This document shows positions 10,707-20,593 of a DNA stretch of 64,000 nt, piece by piece. Each line of letters begins with the position of its first letter. Within the stretch, counting starts at the first letter, position 1. The DNA lies in NCBI RefSeq assembly GCF_026262505.1, contig NC_067206.1, positions 20,605,319-20,669,318 on the forward strand, read 5' to 3'. The position numbers were made by a program, and so were the translations under genes. This DNA is from Trichomonas vaginalis G3 (lineage: Eukaryota; Parabasalia; Trichomonadida; Trichomonadidae). Below the pieces are notes generated by a model. It saw only the letters and a program-made list of their open reading frames with translations. It did not search any database and had not been told where the DNA came from.

Positions 10707-11594
10707 AATTCTTTTGGATCAAAATTGATATTTCTATTTTAAAAAGTTCCTTCCTTAATTAATATTGCCATTTTAAAATGCAAATTATCGAATATTAATT
10801 GTTCTTTTCTGTCAAAAATAAAATCATATGCATCTGGAATTTTGTAATTAATAATTTTTTGATATTCTGGTTTTAATTCTTGTAATTTTTAACCTTAAAG
10901 TATTCAATTCTTTTTGTTTTAACCAAAAAACTATATTAAAAGTTAAAAATTTATTTGCAGTCAAAAAGACTTCTCTGCCAGCTGTAATTATTCTGTATAA
11001 TTTATGTTGTATTATTAAAGTATATACATTTATTGTCTTTTTTAGCATGATCTCTATACTGTTTCCCAAAAAGACAAGAAGCGTTTGCCAATTGGACAGC
11101 ACTTTTCCGTATTGTTAATTTCGCGATATGAATCTCATTGTAGAAAAAACCTCGTACTGGAAGAACTGAAAGTTAATTACATTGCTGTATTCATTTGCAA
11201 AGATTGTTGGAAGGTTTGCAAACGAATTAAGGCGCTTATTTAAGGTAGCTTGATTTAAAATTAAATTTGCTGTAACATGTATATATGTGGAGAACATGTT
11301 TACAAGCACACCAGGGTCTTTGACTTGAGACATGGTGGTCATTCTAGAACCTTGTACTTGCGTTTGTTTTGCGGCTTGTCGGGTCGAGAATTTCACCTCA
11401 CTTCGTTTCGCTCACCATAAGTGGGATAAATTGCATGAGATTCTGATCTCGATTACCAATTTAGTACATACAAACATAATGAAGAGTTTTACAGTTACAT
11501 TTATGACATATGCCTGTGGTGCCCTGAATGAGGGAACAACAATGAATTTTGAATAACTAAAATTATAATACATTCTTTCAATTTTTGAAGACAA
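10707..11594 (-). pseudogene. Heavily broken host coding sequence
   Basis: Several short minus-strand stretches in different frames have normal protein composition. Examples are IPDAYDFIFDRKEQLIFDNL (about 10755-10815), VQLANASCLFGKQYRDH (about 11040-11100) and NLPTIFANEYSNVINFQFF (about 11150-11210). They look like one gene decayed by several frameshifts and stops. The end at 10707 abuts the MULE, and coding sequence seems to continue at 5120-5376 beyond it. I cannot name the family. Confidence 0.45.
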
Positions 11595-11907
11595 AACCGA
11601 AAAATCTAAAGTTGTCTAGAACACAACTAATGAAATATTTCATATCATTTGAACAGATCAGTTGGCAATGATTGCAATAAAATAAATGGACACACCTTTT
11701 ATGTTATTATTAGTAATTCATAGATGAAAAAGTGTCTAAATAAGAATATGTCTAAAGAAAATCAATACAATCTACTCCTTTTCATTTTCTTTATACATGA
11801 TTTGACTGAAATGGGATTTAATTTTTATTAGAAAAATTCGAGGCTAATACATATCTACACTTTATGGTTGACCATAATGACTTGTTTGCAAGCTCGAAAA
11901 TATTTAA
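11595..11907. other. No recognisable content
   Basis: AT-rich, with no credible frame. Confidence 0.4.
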
Positions 11908-12340
11908 TTAATGGCTAATCTGAAATAGATGTCGAAATTTTAAAATTTTCAATAATTTGTTGATGGATTTCTGTGAAAAGGATGCTCTCCCTATTATAGC
12001 CTTACCAGGATCATCAGAAAAATTACTGAAGACCTCGCAAATTTTTCCTTGTCAATGTTGTACAAGTTGGATATTGCCATGGAATGGTCGAAGTATAATA
12101 CCGATGTATCTTGCCTCAGTAGAATTTAAAATATCAATAACTTTATTTTGAAAATTCCGATATTTCTTTTTCTGTAATAATATAGCATAAATCCACATTT
12201 TTATCATCAAGTTTTGAATTATAAAGATATATTTCTTGAAAATTTGCGGCTGTAGAATCTTTAATAAAAGAATTTGTTGACAGATGTAGTATAGATGTAA
12301 TGTTGTTCTCCTTTTGAGTTGTTTTTTTATAATCACTCAT
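11908..12340 (-). pseudogene. Frameshifted unrecognised gene (MSDYKKTT...)
   Basis: A 65-codon frame from an ATG at 12340 (MSDYKKTTQKENNITS) continues, after a frameshift near 12145, as IDILNSTEARYIGIILRPFH. After a second shift near 12050 it continues as CEVFSNFSDDPGKAIIGRAS, ending at 11908. Codon usage is uniform over all three stretches, so this is one gene of about 140 codons with two frameshifts. No initiator core is seen close to the ATG. Function unknown. Confidence 0.5.
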
Positions 12341-13186
12341 TGTTATTTATTAAAATGTCATTAAAAACCAGTTAAAATGATTTGAATTATATTTCAAATA
12401 TATTATTAGAAAATAACATCTAATCTAAACACCGTGCTACTTTAAATTCAGTAAATACAAGAGTAAAGTAATACATTTAATATTGAGTGATTTTAATTTT
12501 TGATCAAATTATGCAAATATGTTATTTTTCCAAATAATCTGAAAGTCAATTATCCACGTTACTATAATCTACTCATTTTGAAATGAATCAAGACAAAATC
12601 AGTTCATTGACATTTGCAACAATTATTTTGAAATGAATCAAGGCAAAATCAGTTCCTTCATACTTATAACAATAATTTTCTACTATCTACAAACAATAAT
12701 TTTTTGTCTAGTAAGAATTGGATGGCATCGATATAAAAATACTTGTTCACAATTCATGAGAGTATATTTACTAAACTCTATGGCGAAAATTTTTAATTTA
12801 GACCCTAGTTAATTTTTACTAGAACTCTAACGAAAATTATATTTAAAAATTTTAGGCATGCCACTTTTTTGATATTTTTATTATATAAAAATAACACCCT
12901 ATAAGATGCCGATATATCATATATTAACATTTAATGAGAAGAAACTAAACCGACAAATCTCGCAAAACAGAATTGTCCTTGAAAATTTTTGCTAGTTTGA
13001 AACTAAAATAGCGCATTTTGAGCGATATATCAACTAGATAGCAATGACATTCATTCATATGAATTAATACGTTGTGACTTCACATTTGACAAACATCGAC
13101 AATTTTATTCGTATATACTAAAAAAGACTAAGTTTCATATAAAATTTAGAATAATTTGTGATTCTTTTAGAAATAATTATCTTATA
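12341..13186. other. Long stretch without a gene
   Basis: Contains a local direct duplication of a block including TTTTGAAATGAATCAAG (near 12577 and 12629). No other structure or coding sequence was recognised. Confidence 0.4.
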
Positions 13187-13393
13187 CTATTTTCTAAACG
13201 GTTGTATGACCAGAATCAGCAGTACCTCATGGGCTCTAATTTTTTCAAACTCGTCAAAATAGGCCTTACACGAATTTAAAATTTGCAATGTAAAGTCCAC
13301 TTTTTCGTTTGCGAGATTTGGACGCTTTCTATAAAGAATTGCAGAGTAAGAGAGTTTGTTGACCTCCAAATGAGAAAAAAGAGGTTCTCCCAT
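13187..13393 (-). CDS. Short hypothetical protein
   Basis: A 68-codon frame starting MGEPLFSHLEV and ending IQPFRK, with normal composition and no known domain. It is head-to-head with the coding fragment at 13398-13509, eight bases away. No TCATTT core precedes the ATG, so it may be the remnant of a larger gene. Confidence 0.35.
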   Translation of the reverse strand: MGEPLFSHLEVNKLSYSAILYRKRPNLANEKVDFTLQILNSCKAYFDEFEKIRAHEVLLILVIQPFRK

Positions 13394-13397
13394 TTGG

Positions 13398-13509
13398 GGA
13401 TTGAATCCAGATCAAGCATTTGATATATGCCAGAAACATAATAATATTCCTGAAGACTTTTCTAAATTTCAGAAATATTTAGAAGAAATTCACAAATCAC
13501 AAAAAGTTC
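13398..13509 (+). pseudogene. Host coding fragment cut by the 1053-bp element
   Basis: The plus frame reads LNPDQAFDICQKHNNIPEDF and continues to KVPDYVNI, where the non-autonomous element is inserted. The duplicated target after the element (14581-14598) restores the same reading for a few codons (PDYVNIF) and then ends. It is a truncated exon-like piece of an unknown gene. Confidence 0.4.
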
Positions 13510-13810
13510 CGGATTATGTAAATATATATCTCATACCGAAATGGCTCACCAAAAAGGTGACATTTTTGGCGCCAATAATTTGATTTTTCTGATTCTTTCT
13601 ATTTAGATATATTTATTTAATATTCATATTCCTTTATATTGCCTCATATTATTTCCCATTTTTAATCATATTATACAAATCTTTAATAATTTTTAATGTT
13701 TTGAGCTTCAAAATCTTGTTCTAACTATTTTCATTCATATATCCTAGAAAAAATTAAAAAGTTTTTTAGAAATAAAAATGTTTGTATGTAAAGTATTGAA
13801 AATATTCTAG

Positions 13811-13969
13811 ATGAGAAGACATTCTCCAGAAGAGATTGATATTGATTGGCTTTGTGAAGCCATCACAAAATCAAATAATGGAGTTAAGTTAACTGATATT
13901 TGCGCGAAAGCTAAAATAAATCATGAAGGCAGAGTTATATATAATCATACTATCTTAAAGTATTCCTAG
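13811..13969 (+). pseudogene. Short helix-turn-helix-like remnant inside element A
   Basis: A 52-codon frame starting MRRHSPEEIDIDWLCEAI and running to LTDICAKAKINHEGRV resembles the N-terminal helix-turn-helix of a transposase. No catalytic region follows, so element A is probably a deletion derivative of an autonomous transposon whose enzyme began this way. That is inference from pattern only. Confidence 0.35.
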
Positions 13970-14164
13970 AAATTTCCAAAATCAACCGAAATATAACTGT
14001 ACAGAATTACTATTTTCGAGATAAAATTCATATGGAAATACTAATTCATAACGCTTTATGTTATATAAAATTTAATTTATAAAAATTTCAAAATAAATCA
14101 AATTTAACACAATGAATATAACTGCAATCGAGGTTTTTGACGATTGATTCTTACGAGAAGTTTT

Positions 14165-14410
14165 CCAAACTTTGAGTTAATGTCTTGACATTAACTCAAA
14201 GTTTGGAAGTCTAATAAGGGGAATTGTAGGCTATGAGGTACTGATTATATATCAGTGCCTCATAGCCTGCAATTCCCATTAGAAATCGGAGAAACTTTGT
14301 CCACATAACTTATGATGCGGACAAAGTTTCTCCCATTTCTACTTAGAATGAAAGGGCAAGAGGTATATAGGTACACTATATATCTCTTGCCCTTTCCTTC
14401 TTACCTAAAG
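14165..14410. repeat. Row of four hairpins inside element A
   Basis: There are four successive inverted repeats. The first is perfect, with 20-base arms (14166-14185 with 14189-14208). The second has ~30-base arms with a few mismatches (about 14214-14280). The third has GGAGAAACTTTGTCC arms (about 14287-14332). The fourth has arms containing AAGGGCAAGAG (about 14352-14394). The second and fourth loops carry TATATA-type sequence. The third hairpin recurs at 15880-15927. Confidence 0.75.
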
Positions 14411-14599
14411 ACTTCCAATCTTATTTTTTTTCCAATTTTCCCCCTAAATTTAAATCTTATATAATATAAATAAAATGCATAATATCAATCACAAAAATTA
14501 ATGTTTATTTTTTTAATTAAAATTGCCGCGCAATTTAAGGTTTTCTGTCACTTTTTTGTGAGCCATTTCGGTACGAAACACGGATTATGTAAATATATT

Positions 14600-15012
14600 T
14601 GTTAATTTAAAAATGTTATTTAAAAATTAGCGCCAAATATATGGAACAGTGAGCTCAGCTCTATTAGCATCTCTGCTTATCTCTCGATTTTCATTGATTC
14701 AGTGCTAGCTAGTATCCCCTCACTCACTGCTATTACCATTTCATTTTCACTTAAAGAAATCAAACCTTTCATGTAATCGATCAAAAAGTTTCCTGACACG
14801 AAGTGTCAGGAAACTTTTTGTAAAGTGTCAGAAAAATATCAATAAAAAACTATGATTTGATTTGGAAATTGAAGAGTGAGAGGCCTATATGCATACTATA
14901 TACCTCTCACCGTTCAATTCCTATGAAAAAATTAGAAAGAATCAGAGAAAAATAATTTTTATAAACTGTTACTTTTCAATGTAAAGTGTCAGGAAACATT
15001 TTGATCCACGAC
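14600..15012. repeat. Spacer between elements A and B with two hairpins
   Basis: A perfect inverted repeat with AAAAAGTTTCCTGACAC arms lies around 14789-14825. An imperfect one containing GTGAGAGGCCTATATG lies around 14870-14923. The phrase AAAGTGTCAGGAAA recurs near 14990. No gene was found. Confidence 0.55.
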
Positions 15013-15030
15013 ACAGTTCTCCTGATATTT

Positions 15031-15581
15031 TATATCATACCGAAATGCATCACTAGCAAAAGTGACATTTGGCGCCAATTTTAAATTAGTGGATTTTGTG
15101 TTTATTATTTAAAAATATAATTAATAAAATATAATTAACATTAATAGAATAATATGGATAAGATTTGATAAAAAACAATCATAAATTTTTTTTGGGCGCC
15201 ATATAGAGAACTATAGTCTGCGAGGTACTGATTCTATCCATGTACCTCGCAGACCATAGTTCTCAGCCAAAATGCCTCTAAAATTTGTATACCTATAAAC
15301 TCAAACTTCAATATATTCAATTTTATTTTTATAATTAATTTAAATATATCCATATAATTCTAATGTTTTCTTTTAATTTAAAAAATAATAATAATAATTA
15401 AAAATAAAAATAAAAATAAAAATAAAAATAAAAATAAAAATAAACTTTTCTATAATATTTATAAAGCTGATTTGATATATAACACATTTAGCTTAACAAA
15501 ATAACTTAGAAAAATTGCCGCGCAAAATAAGAGTAAGCGTCACTTTTTTGTCACTTTTCTAGTGATGCATTTCGGTACGGA
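15031..15581. mobile_element. Non-autonomous element B, 18-bp flanking duplication
   Basis: The inverted ends share TACCGAAATGCATCACTAG (left about 15038-15056, right complement about 15558-15578). The 18 bases acagttctcctgatattt flank it directly (15013-15030 and 15582-15599). This 551-bp element contains a strong hairpin (15206-15270, arms including CTGCGAGGTAC) shared with copies at 4166 and 46105, and an (AAAAAT)n run near 15390-15442. It is inserted into a coding sequence. Confidence 0.75.
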
Positions 15582-15586
15582 ACAGT

Positions 15587-15721
15587 TCTCCTGATATTTC
15601 AAGTTCATCTGAACAGTTATCATCGGAAATCTCTTCAAATCCCATTGATTCATCAGCCGAAGAATTATTTTCATCAAGTCAAAAATCTTATAAACGAAAA
15701 AGGAGATTTGACAATCTATAA
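15587..15721 (+). pseudogene. Serine-rich C-terminal coding fragment
   Basis: The frame reads SPDISSSSEQLSSEISSNP and ends with KRKRRFDNL and a stop. The serine-rich tail with a terminal basic cluster looks like the end of a nuclear protein. Its upstream part is cut off by element B. The gene is unknown. Confidence 0.4.
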
Positions 15722-16118
15722 ATCTCCTGTCAAAAAAGTAGTTTTAAATGGAAAATTTTAAATTCATCCAAGGTCCACTTTGACAAGTTTTTTTTCATAG
15801 TCTCCAATCCCTACAAAATCGGAGAAACTTTGGCTGAATAACATATCATATCTCTTTTCCTTTAATTCTCATTAATAATGGGGAAAACTGTGTCGGAATG
15901 ATATGTAATTCCGACAAAGTTTCTCCCAGTTCTGGCGGATTGTAGTGTGTCGGTGATATGACCAAAAATCCACACAATTTTGATAATATGTCGAGCGGTT
16001 TACAAGACACATACTAGATAACTCTAAAATAAAATATACAATAGGTGACCTATTATAATATTTTTATCCAATTCCTATGTAAATTTTTGGAATTTTCAAG
16101 AAAATAAACTTTTTTCGA
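15722..16118. repeat. Spacer with a hairpin related to that in element A
   Basis: The arms at 15880-15898 and 15908-15927 (GGGAAAACTGTGTCGGAAT and its near complement) match the third hairpin of element A. An unpaired GGAGAAACTTTGG lies at 15821. No gene. Confidence 0.5.
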
Positions 16119-16208
16119 CACATTGGCTTCCCCTCTGCACACACTTTCGTCACTATGACGACAAGCATATGCTTTGCCCTTTCCTGAGAGAAACAGAGTC
16201 TCCTAAGT
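16119..16208 (+). repeat. 90-bp direct repeat, left copy
   Basis: Identical over 90 bases to 21191-21280. It is markedly richer in G+C than the surroundings. It ends exactly where the MULE terminus (GAGGGGGGCACAAAC) begins, and the right copy begins exactly where the other terminus ends. It is therefore placed like a target duplication but is about ten times too long for a MULE. Confidence 0.85.
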
Positions 16209-16402
16209 GAGGGGGGCACAAACTTGCCCAATGAGGTGAAGTGAAAAGTGACAGGTTTACATGTCAGAAATGTAAAGTGTCAGATTTGAAACAAAGAATG
16301 GATTAATTTATTATTATATGATAGAGAGATTTGGTAAGTTACTATCAAATTTGTAAGTAAGGGAAAAAAAGTAAGAAAGAAAAAATTTTTAAAAAATAAA
16401 AA

Positions 16403-16563
16403 GCCACTCGCTTCGCTCGCGGTTGACAAAAAGAACAGATTCGAAAAAAGATTGTATGAAATTACGAAACTAAGCCACTCGCTTCGCTCGCGGCTTAAGA
16501 AAAGAACAGATTTGAAAAAAGATTGTATGAAATTACGAAACTAAGCCACTCGCTTCGCTCGCG
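16403..16563 (+). repeat. GC-rich 70-71-bp tandem repeat
   Basis: Units start at 16403, 16473 and 16544 with GCCACTCGCTTCGCTCGCGG, followed by AACAGATTTGAAAAAAGATT-type sequence. The head is partly palindromic. Inverted relatives (AAGCCGCGAGCGAAGCG) occur at 18101 and 18172 inside the 816-bp insertion. Confidence 0.75.
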
Positions 16564-17010
16564 GCTTAAGTAAACATCATATTTCAGATTATCGATACTA
16601 AATTTTTTTTATTTTATTACATTTTTTTAAAGCTTCTTAACTTAAATCATGGAATGTCTCAAAGACAAAAGTAGCATACAGCATGTAAAGCTAAAGAAAG
16701 ATAATCATAATTAATACCTTAATTTTTAATATTACGCATTTTTAGGTGCAAAATTTAAAAACATTCTAATACAATAGAGCAGTTTCCAAAAGTAGCATAC
16801 AGCATGCAAAGCTAAAGAAAGATAATCATAATTAATACCTTTAAAGTTTAAAATCTTGATTTTTTTTAAAATCAAATATTTATAACTTTAATACATACAG
16901 CTTAAACCTTATACTTGTTTTCTCTTGTGAGAAAGCAATCTTACAAAGCTAACAATCCTAAAAAATAAAGAATTAAAATTTAATAATTTAATCTAAAATT
17001 AAAATCAAAA

Positions 17011-17566
17011 TTAAATAAAATGAGTTCTTTGTAATAATGCTTTCAAGGTAGGATATATTTTAGTGGGATCTATTGAGTCATCACTAACAGCATTGAGCAA
17101 TCTATTGAGCATTGAAATACTCTCGATTTTTCTTTGTCTTTTTACATCAATTTCTGCGTTAGTTGCTTTTTCCATGATCCTAATGACACGGTCATCTGCT
17201 GGATTTTGATCAATTTTGAGTTTGATAACGAAAGATGATATCACTTTTGTATAAATTTCTATAATAACATCATCAATTCTGAGATTTTTTCGATCAGGAA
17301 AATAGTCATGTTTGAGTGTTCTAAAATGAGCTTCGGCAATATTGTTAGTTGCGTCGCCTTCACGCCTGTCACGAGCAATCCATCTTGATATGTTGTAACG
17401 CCATTGTCTGTTAAAGTATTGAGATGCTGTTGGATCTGTGTCGAGCAACTCCAGAACTTGATCATAGGCAGCATTTGCTTCTTCCTCATGTTCTGCATCT
17501 AATTTGAAGACTAATCCTTCATCAAATTATAGAATTGTTCAAATTTTTTCTTGAGAAGAAAACTTA
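17011..17566 (-). pseudogene. C-terminal part of the second MULE's transposase
   Basis: The frame 17011-17448 and adjoining sequence encode the end of the transposase, including DATNNIAEAHFRTLKHDYF (the region that supplies the catalytic Glu in MULEs) and the tail KIYPTLKALLQRTHFI. The tail is clearly homologous to the fragment at 35410-35680 (ending LQRKHLI). The coding sequence continues beyond the 816-bp insertion, with at least one further stop near 17535. Confidence 0.7.
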
Positions 17567-17577
17567 TTTGATTTGCG

Positions 17578-18393
17578 GCAAACCCAAATTTTAGCTAAAA
17601 GTGACAGGGGAAAAAAACGTTTAGTATTAAAAAAAGACCGATGAGAGCTTCGTTCGAAATATAGAGGGAACTGAGAATGCGCAACCATTCTCAGGGAATA
17701 TTGGATGCTATTCCCGTTCCCTCTGTATGGAAAATTGAGGTTTTCAAAGGGAGTTAAAATAATATCAAATTTATACTAATTTACTTCAAAATACAAAAGT
17801 ATTTGACAGCTAAAATTAGTTACTTTAGCAAGCCTATCAATACCCTTTTACGATTATTGCTACTTTTTCGAAATAAAAGTAAAAACAAATTTATACTAAT
17901 TTACTTCAAAATACAAAAGTATTTGACAGCTAAAATTAGTTACTTTAGCAAGCCTATCAATACCCTTTTACGATTATTGCTACTTTTTCGAAATAAAATA
18001 AATTTATTATCAAAAACCTTTTTTTTCTTAGTAAAAATAAACGAAATTTTTTACCTTATGAACTTTTGATGGAAATATGCAAATTTAAAATAATAAAGAA
18101 AGCCGCGAGCGAAGCGATCGGCTTAGTTCGAAGATTTTGATTCAAATCTTTGCTGATCTGTAATTCGCGGAAGCCGCGAGCGAATCGAGCGGCTTAGGTC
18201 TAAGATTTTGATTCAAATCTTTGCTTATATTCCTTAAATTCTTTATGAAACTCGCAACAGTTCCATAAAAAATTTTAAATTCTAAACTGTCGAAATTACC
18301 GATCGGTAATCACACCCTTCATGGGTGTGTCACTTTTTACAGGTGTGTCACTTTTTACAGGCGTGTCACTTTTAGCTAAAATTACCCCTACTC
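17578..18393. mobile_element. 816-bp MULE-type MITE inside the second MULE
   Basis: The 11 bases tttgatttgcg flank it exactly (17567-17577 and 18394-18404). The inverted ends share AATTTTAGCTAAAAGTGACA. It holds a 120-bp tandem duplication (17767 and 17887), GC-rich inverted relatives of the 16403 repeat at 18101 and 18172, and a triple GTGTCACTTTTTACAGG repeat near the right end. There is no coding capacity. Open frames across the tandem duplication are an artefact of the repeat. Confidence 0.8.
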
Positions 18394-18739
18394 TTTGATT
18401 TGCGAAGAATTGCACGAAGAACATGTACTCCGCACCAAAGTATTTGAGCTTGTGGAATGCTTTCTTCTATTGCTTGAGCTATCTGTGGAGCACAGTCCAT
18501 GCTAATGTATTCTGGCTCAATTGTTACCCATCTGAGATAGGCGCACACGCAAACTTGAATGTTTTGATAAGTGTCTGGTTGACAAAAGAAATATAAAAAA
18601 GGGAAAATGTGAAAATCTTTGATTTTGCCAGTAAATGCATACAATGAAATGTTTGATCGCAACAATTTATAGGTGCTGTCTATATGAAATGTCTTGATAC
18701 TATGCGCATAAGCTTTGCCTTCAAAAGGCGCATAATATA
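18394..18739 (-). pseudogene. Middle (catalytic) part of the second MULE's transposase
   Basis: Encodes the MULE core, including FHIDSTYKLLRSN (first Asp), SMDCAPQIAQAIEESIP (second Asp) and ILWCGVHVLRAIL (C/H pair). The mariner interrupts it at the TA at 18738-18739 and the MITE at 18393. Codons match across the mariner junction (NNMCFY then YAPFEGKA), so the gene was coding when the mariner arrived. Confidence 0.75.
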
Positions 18740-20040
18740 GGGTGTCCAAAGGTGCGTTTAGCACAGCGCTCTATATGAGACTATTAAAGGAGATATATGC
18801 TGATTATAAATATATAATAAAAAATATGAATATATGTATATGATGAGTATGTTGTATTTTGGCGCCATGCCGGGATATAAAATGAATTTTGAGACAAGAG
18901 GCGGTTTCGCGGGAAATTTTGGCGGGATTTTTTTTCATTTTTTTAATGAATCATAAAGAAAACATCCTCGCTCTTGCAAAAAAATGCAAAGACTGTAAAA
19001 AAATCTACGAGACATTGGTAAAATGCTTCGGTATGGATGCTCCTAGCTATTCCACTGTAACGTATCATGTTAGGATGTATCACTTCATGAACAAAAAGGC
19101 GCCCATCATAAAAATTGACAAAAAATCGCCGGATCAAAGAAAAATCAAAGCAATTCTTCAAACGCTAGATGAAGACCCAAGAGCATCACTCAGAAGGATA
19201 GAGGAGATGACAAAGATACCACGTACAACAGTCAGTTATTATCTGCACAATTATTTGAACTACAAACTAGCGTATACACGTTGGGTTCCGCACAACCTTA
19301 ATTCAGTTCAAAAAAAATCTAGAGTCCAATCTTCGAAAGAGCTCCTCTCTATATTGGGTGCGTATCAATCCAAGAAGTTTCGCTTTTTAGTAACAGGGGA
19401 CGAGTCTTGGTTTCAATATGCAACAGAAGCCAAAATCATGTGGATCCCGAAGGATGAAAATCCGCAAACATTCCCGAAGAAAAAAATTAACACACCAATG
19501 ATTATGTTGTCGGTTTTTTGGGGCGTGAATGGCATCATCGCAATTGATATTCTTCAAAAACCTAATACGATGAATGCTCAGTATCTAATTGACAATGTTC
19601 TTACTCAAATTATCAATTCTGATGAGTTTGAGAAATCCAAACAACAAAAACAAAAGTTTGCAATTCATTTTGATAATTCAAGAGTTCACAAAAGTCATAA
19701 GGTAATGAATTACTTGGTGGAAAACAATGTCAAAGTTGTTCCAAACCCAATTTATTCACCTGATATTGCACCCTCTGACTTTTATTTATTCGGCACGCTA
19801 AAAAAGAGAGCTGAAGGACGCGAATTCGCGAGTCCAGATGATCTTGAAAATTTTGTAAGAGAGCAATTTGAGCAATTTTCTCATGATGATTTAAAGCGTG
19901 TCTTTCAAGCCTGGATCGATCGCTGCGAACGCGTGATTGAATCCAATGGTGATTATATTTAAATAAACTTTATATATATGTAACTTGTTTATTTCTATTC
20001 GCAGTATTCAGGTTTGTGCTAAACACACCTTTGGACACCC
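18740..20040 (+). mobile_element. Mariner transposon (Tvmar1-like), intact
   Basis: A 1301-bp element with inverted ends GGGTGTCCAAAGGTGCGTTT and the complement GGGTGTCCAAAGGTGTGTTT, flanked by the TA duplications 18738-18739 and 20041-20042. It carries one complete transposase gene. The insertion splits the second MULE's transposase cleanly, which makes it one of the youngest events in the window. Confidence 0.93.
18946..19962 (+). CDS. Mariner transposase, DD34D
   Basis: An intact 338-aa enzyme of the Tc1/mariner superfamily. The ATG at 18946 is chosen because it follows a TCATTTTTTTA initiator. An in-frame upstream ATG-initiated extension to 18889 is possible but lacks one. The N-terminal half has two helix-turn-helix regions (around VTYHVRMYHF and RIEEMTKIPRTTVSYYL). 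Catalytic residues lie in VTGDESWFQY, HFDNSRVHKS and SPDIAPSDFYLF, with 34 residues between the last two aspartates. The length is normal for mariners. It probably mobilises itself by cut and paste at TA sites. Confidence 0.93.
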   Translation: MNHKENILALAKKCKDCKKIYETLVKCFGMDAPSYSTVTYHVRMYHFMNKKAPIIKIDKKSPDQRKIKAILQTLDEDPRASLRRIEEMTKIPRTTVSYYLHNYLNYKLAYTRWVPHNLNSVQKKSRVQSSKELLSILGAYQSKKFRFLVTGDESWFQYATEAKIMWIPKDENPQTFPKKKINTPMIMLSVFWGVNGIIAIDILQKPNTMNAQYLIDNVLTQIINSDEFEKSKQQKQKFAIHFDNSRVHKSHKVMNYLVENNVKVVPNPIYSPDIAPSDFYLFGTLKKRAEGREFASPDDLENFVREQFEQFSHDDLKRVFQAWIDRCERVIESNGDYI

Positions 20041-20593
20041 TATAGAAACACATATTATTGTCTGAGACTTCAAATGCAATGAGATCATCTGGAGATTCTT
20101 CTTGTACTGTCTGAACAAAGATTTGCAATGACACAACATCGTCAGGAGAATATCTAGTTTGAAGAGCATGTATTCTCTCTGCAAATCGTTTGATTGCACG
20201 TGGTTTTTGAGCGTACATCTCTGGAATGGACGGACCTGTAAGAGGAATTTCAAGATCTTTGAATGCATTTAGCTGTGCTATCGCTCTTTGATTGTCATCT
20301 GTTTGGAAGTAATGTTCTAAATATTTGCGATAAAAGACAGACGAATATTGACTTTTGTCATTTGGGGCGGAATGATCATGTTCTTCAACTATTTTGATTA
20401 GTTTGTATTTATTTTGATCCAAGATTGCAACATTAAAATGTGCAGGACATTTTGGATATTTGCAGTGGAATGAAATCTGAGATCTTTCTTTCCTGACACG
20501 TTCACCATATCCATACTGTGCTTGTATTTCTTGTTTAACTCCAAATTTACAAAGATCCATAACAGTAAAGATAGTTTCTTCTTCTAATTCCAT
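20041..20593 (-). pseudogene. N-terminal part of the second MULE's transposase
   Basis: Starts MELEEETIFTVMDL at 20593, behind a TCATTTC initiator. A FLYWCH/WRKY-like zinc motif follows (FHCKYPKCPAHFNVAI with EEHDHS, i.e. C-x4-C and H-x-H). The frame stays open up to the mariner insertion at 20041. The last codons of the longer open frame are mariner sequence and not part of this gene. Confidence 0.75.

Larger units (their letters stand above)
13528..14580. mobile_element. Non-autonomous element A, 18-bp flanking duplication
   Basis: The inverted ends share TACCGAAATGGCTCAC followed by AAAAAGTGACA-type sequence (left 13535-13563, right complement 14543-14575). The 18 bases cggattatgtaaatatat occur directly outside both ends (13510-13527 and 14581-14598). 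This 1053-bp element contains a 52-codon frame and a row of four hairpins. Related ends are at 15031-15581, 3961-4505 and, more distantly, 45432-46601. A duplication this long is unusual for cut-and-paste elements. Confidence 0.7.

Noticed and set aside
17803-18069. 88-codon gene with an internal repeat
   Set aside because: It is a 120-bp non-coding tandem duplication that happens to stay open, inside a MITE.
18889-18945. N-terminal extension of the mariner transposase
   Set aside because: The in-frame ATG at 18946 directly follows an initiator core and fits the family's usual length.
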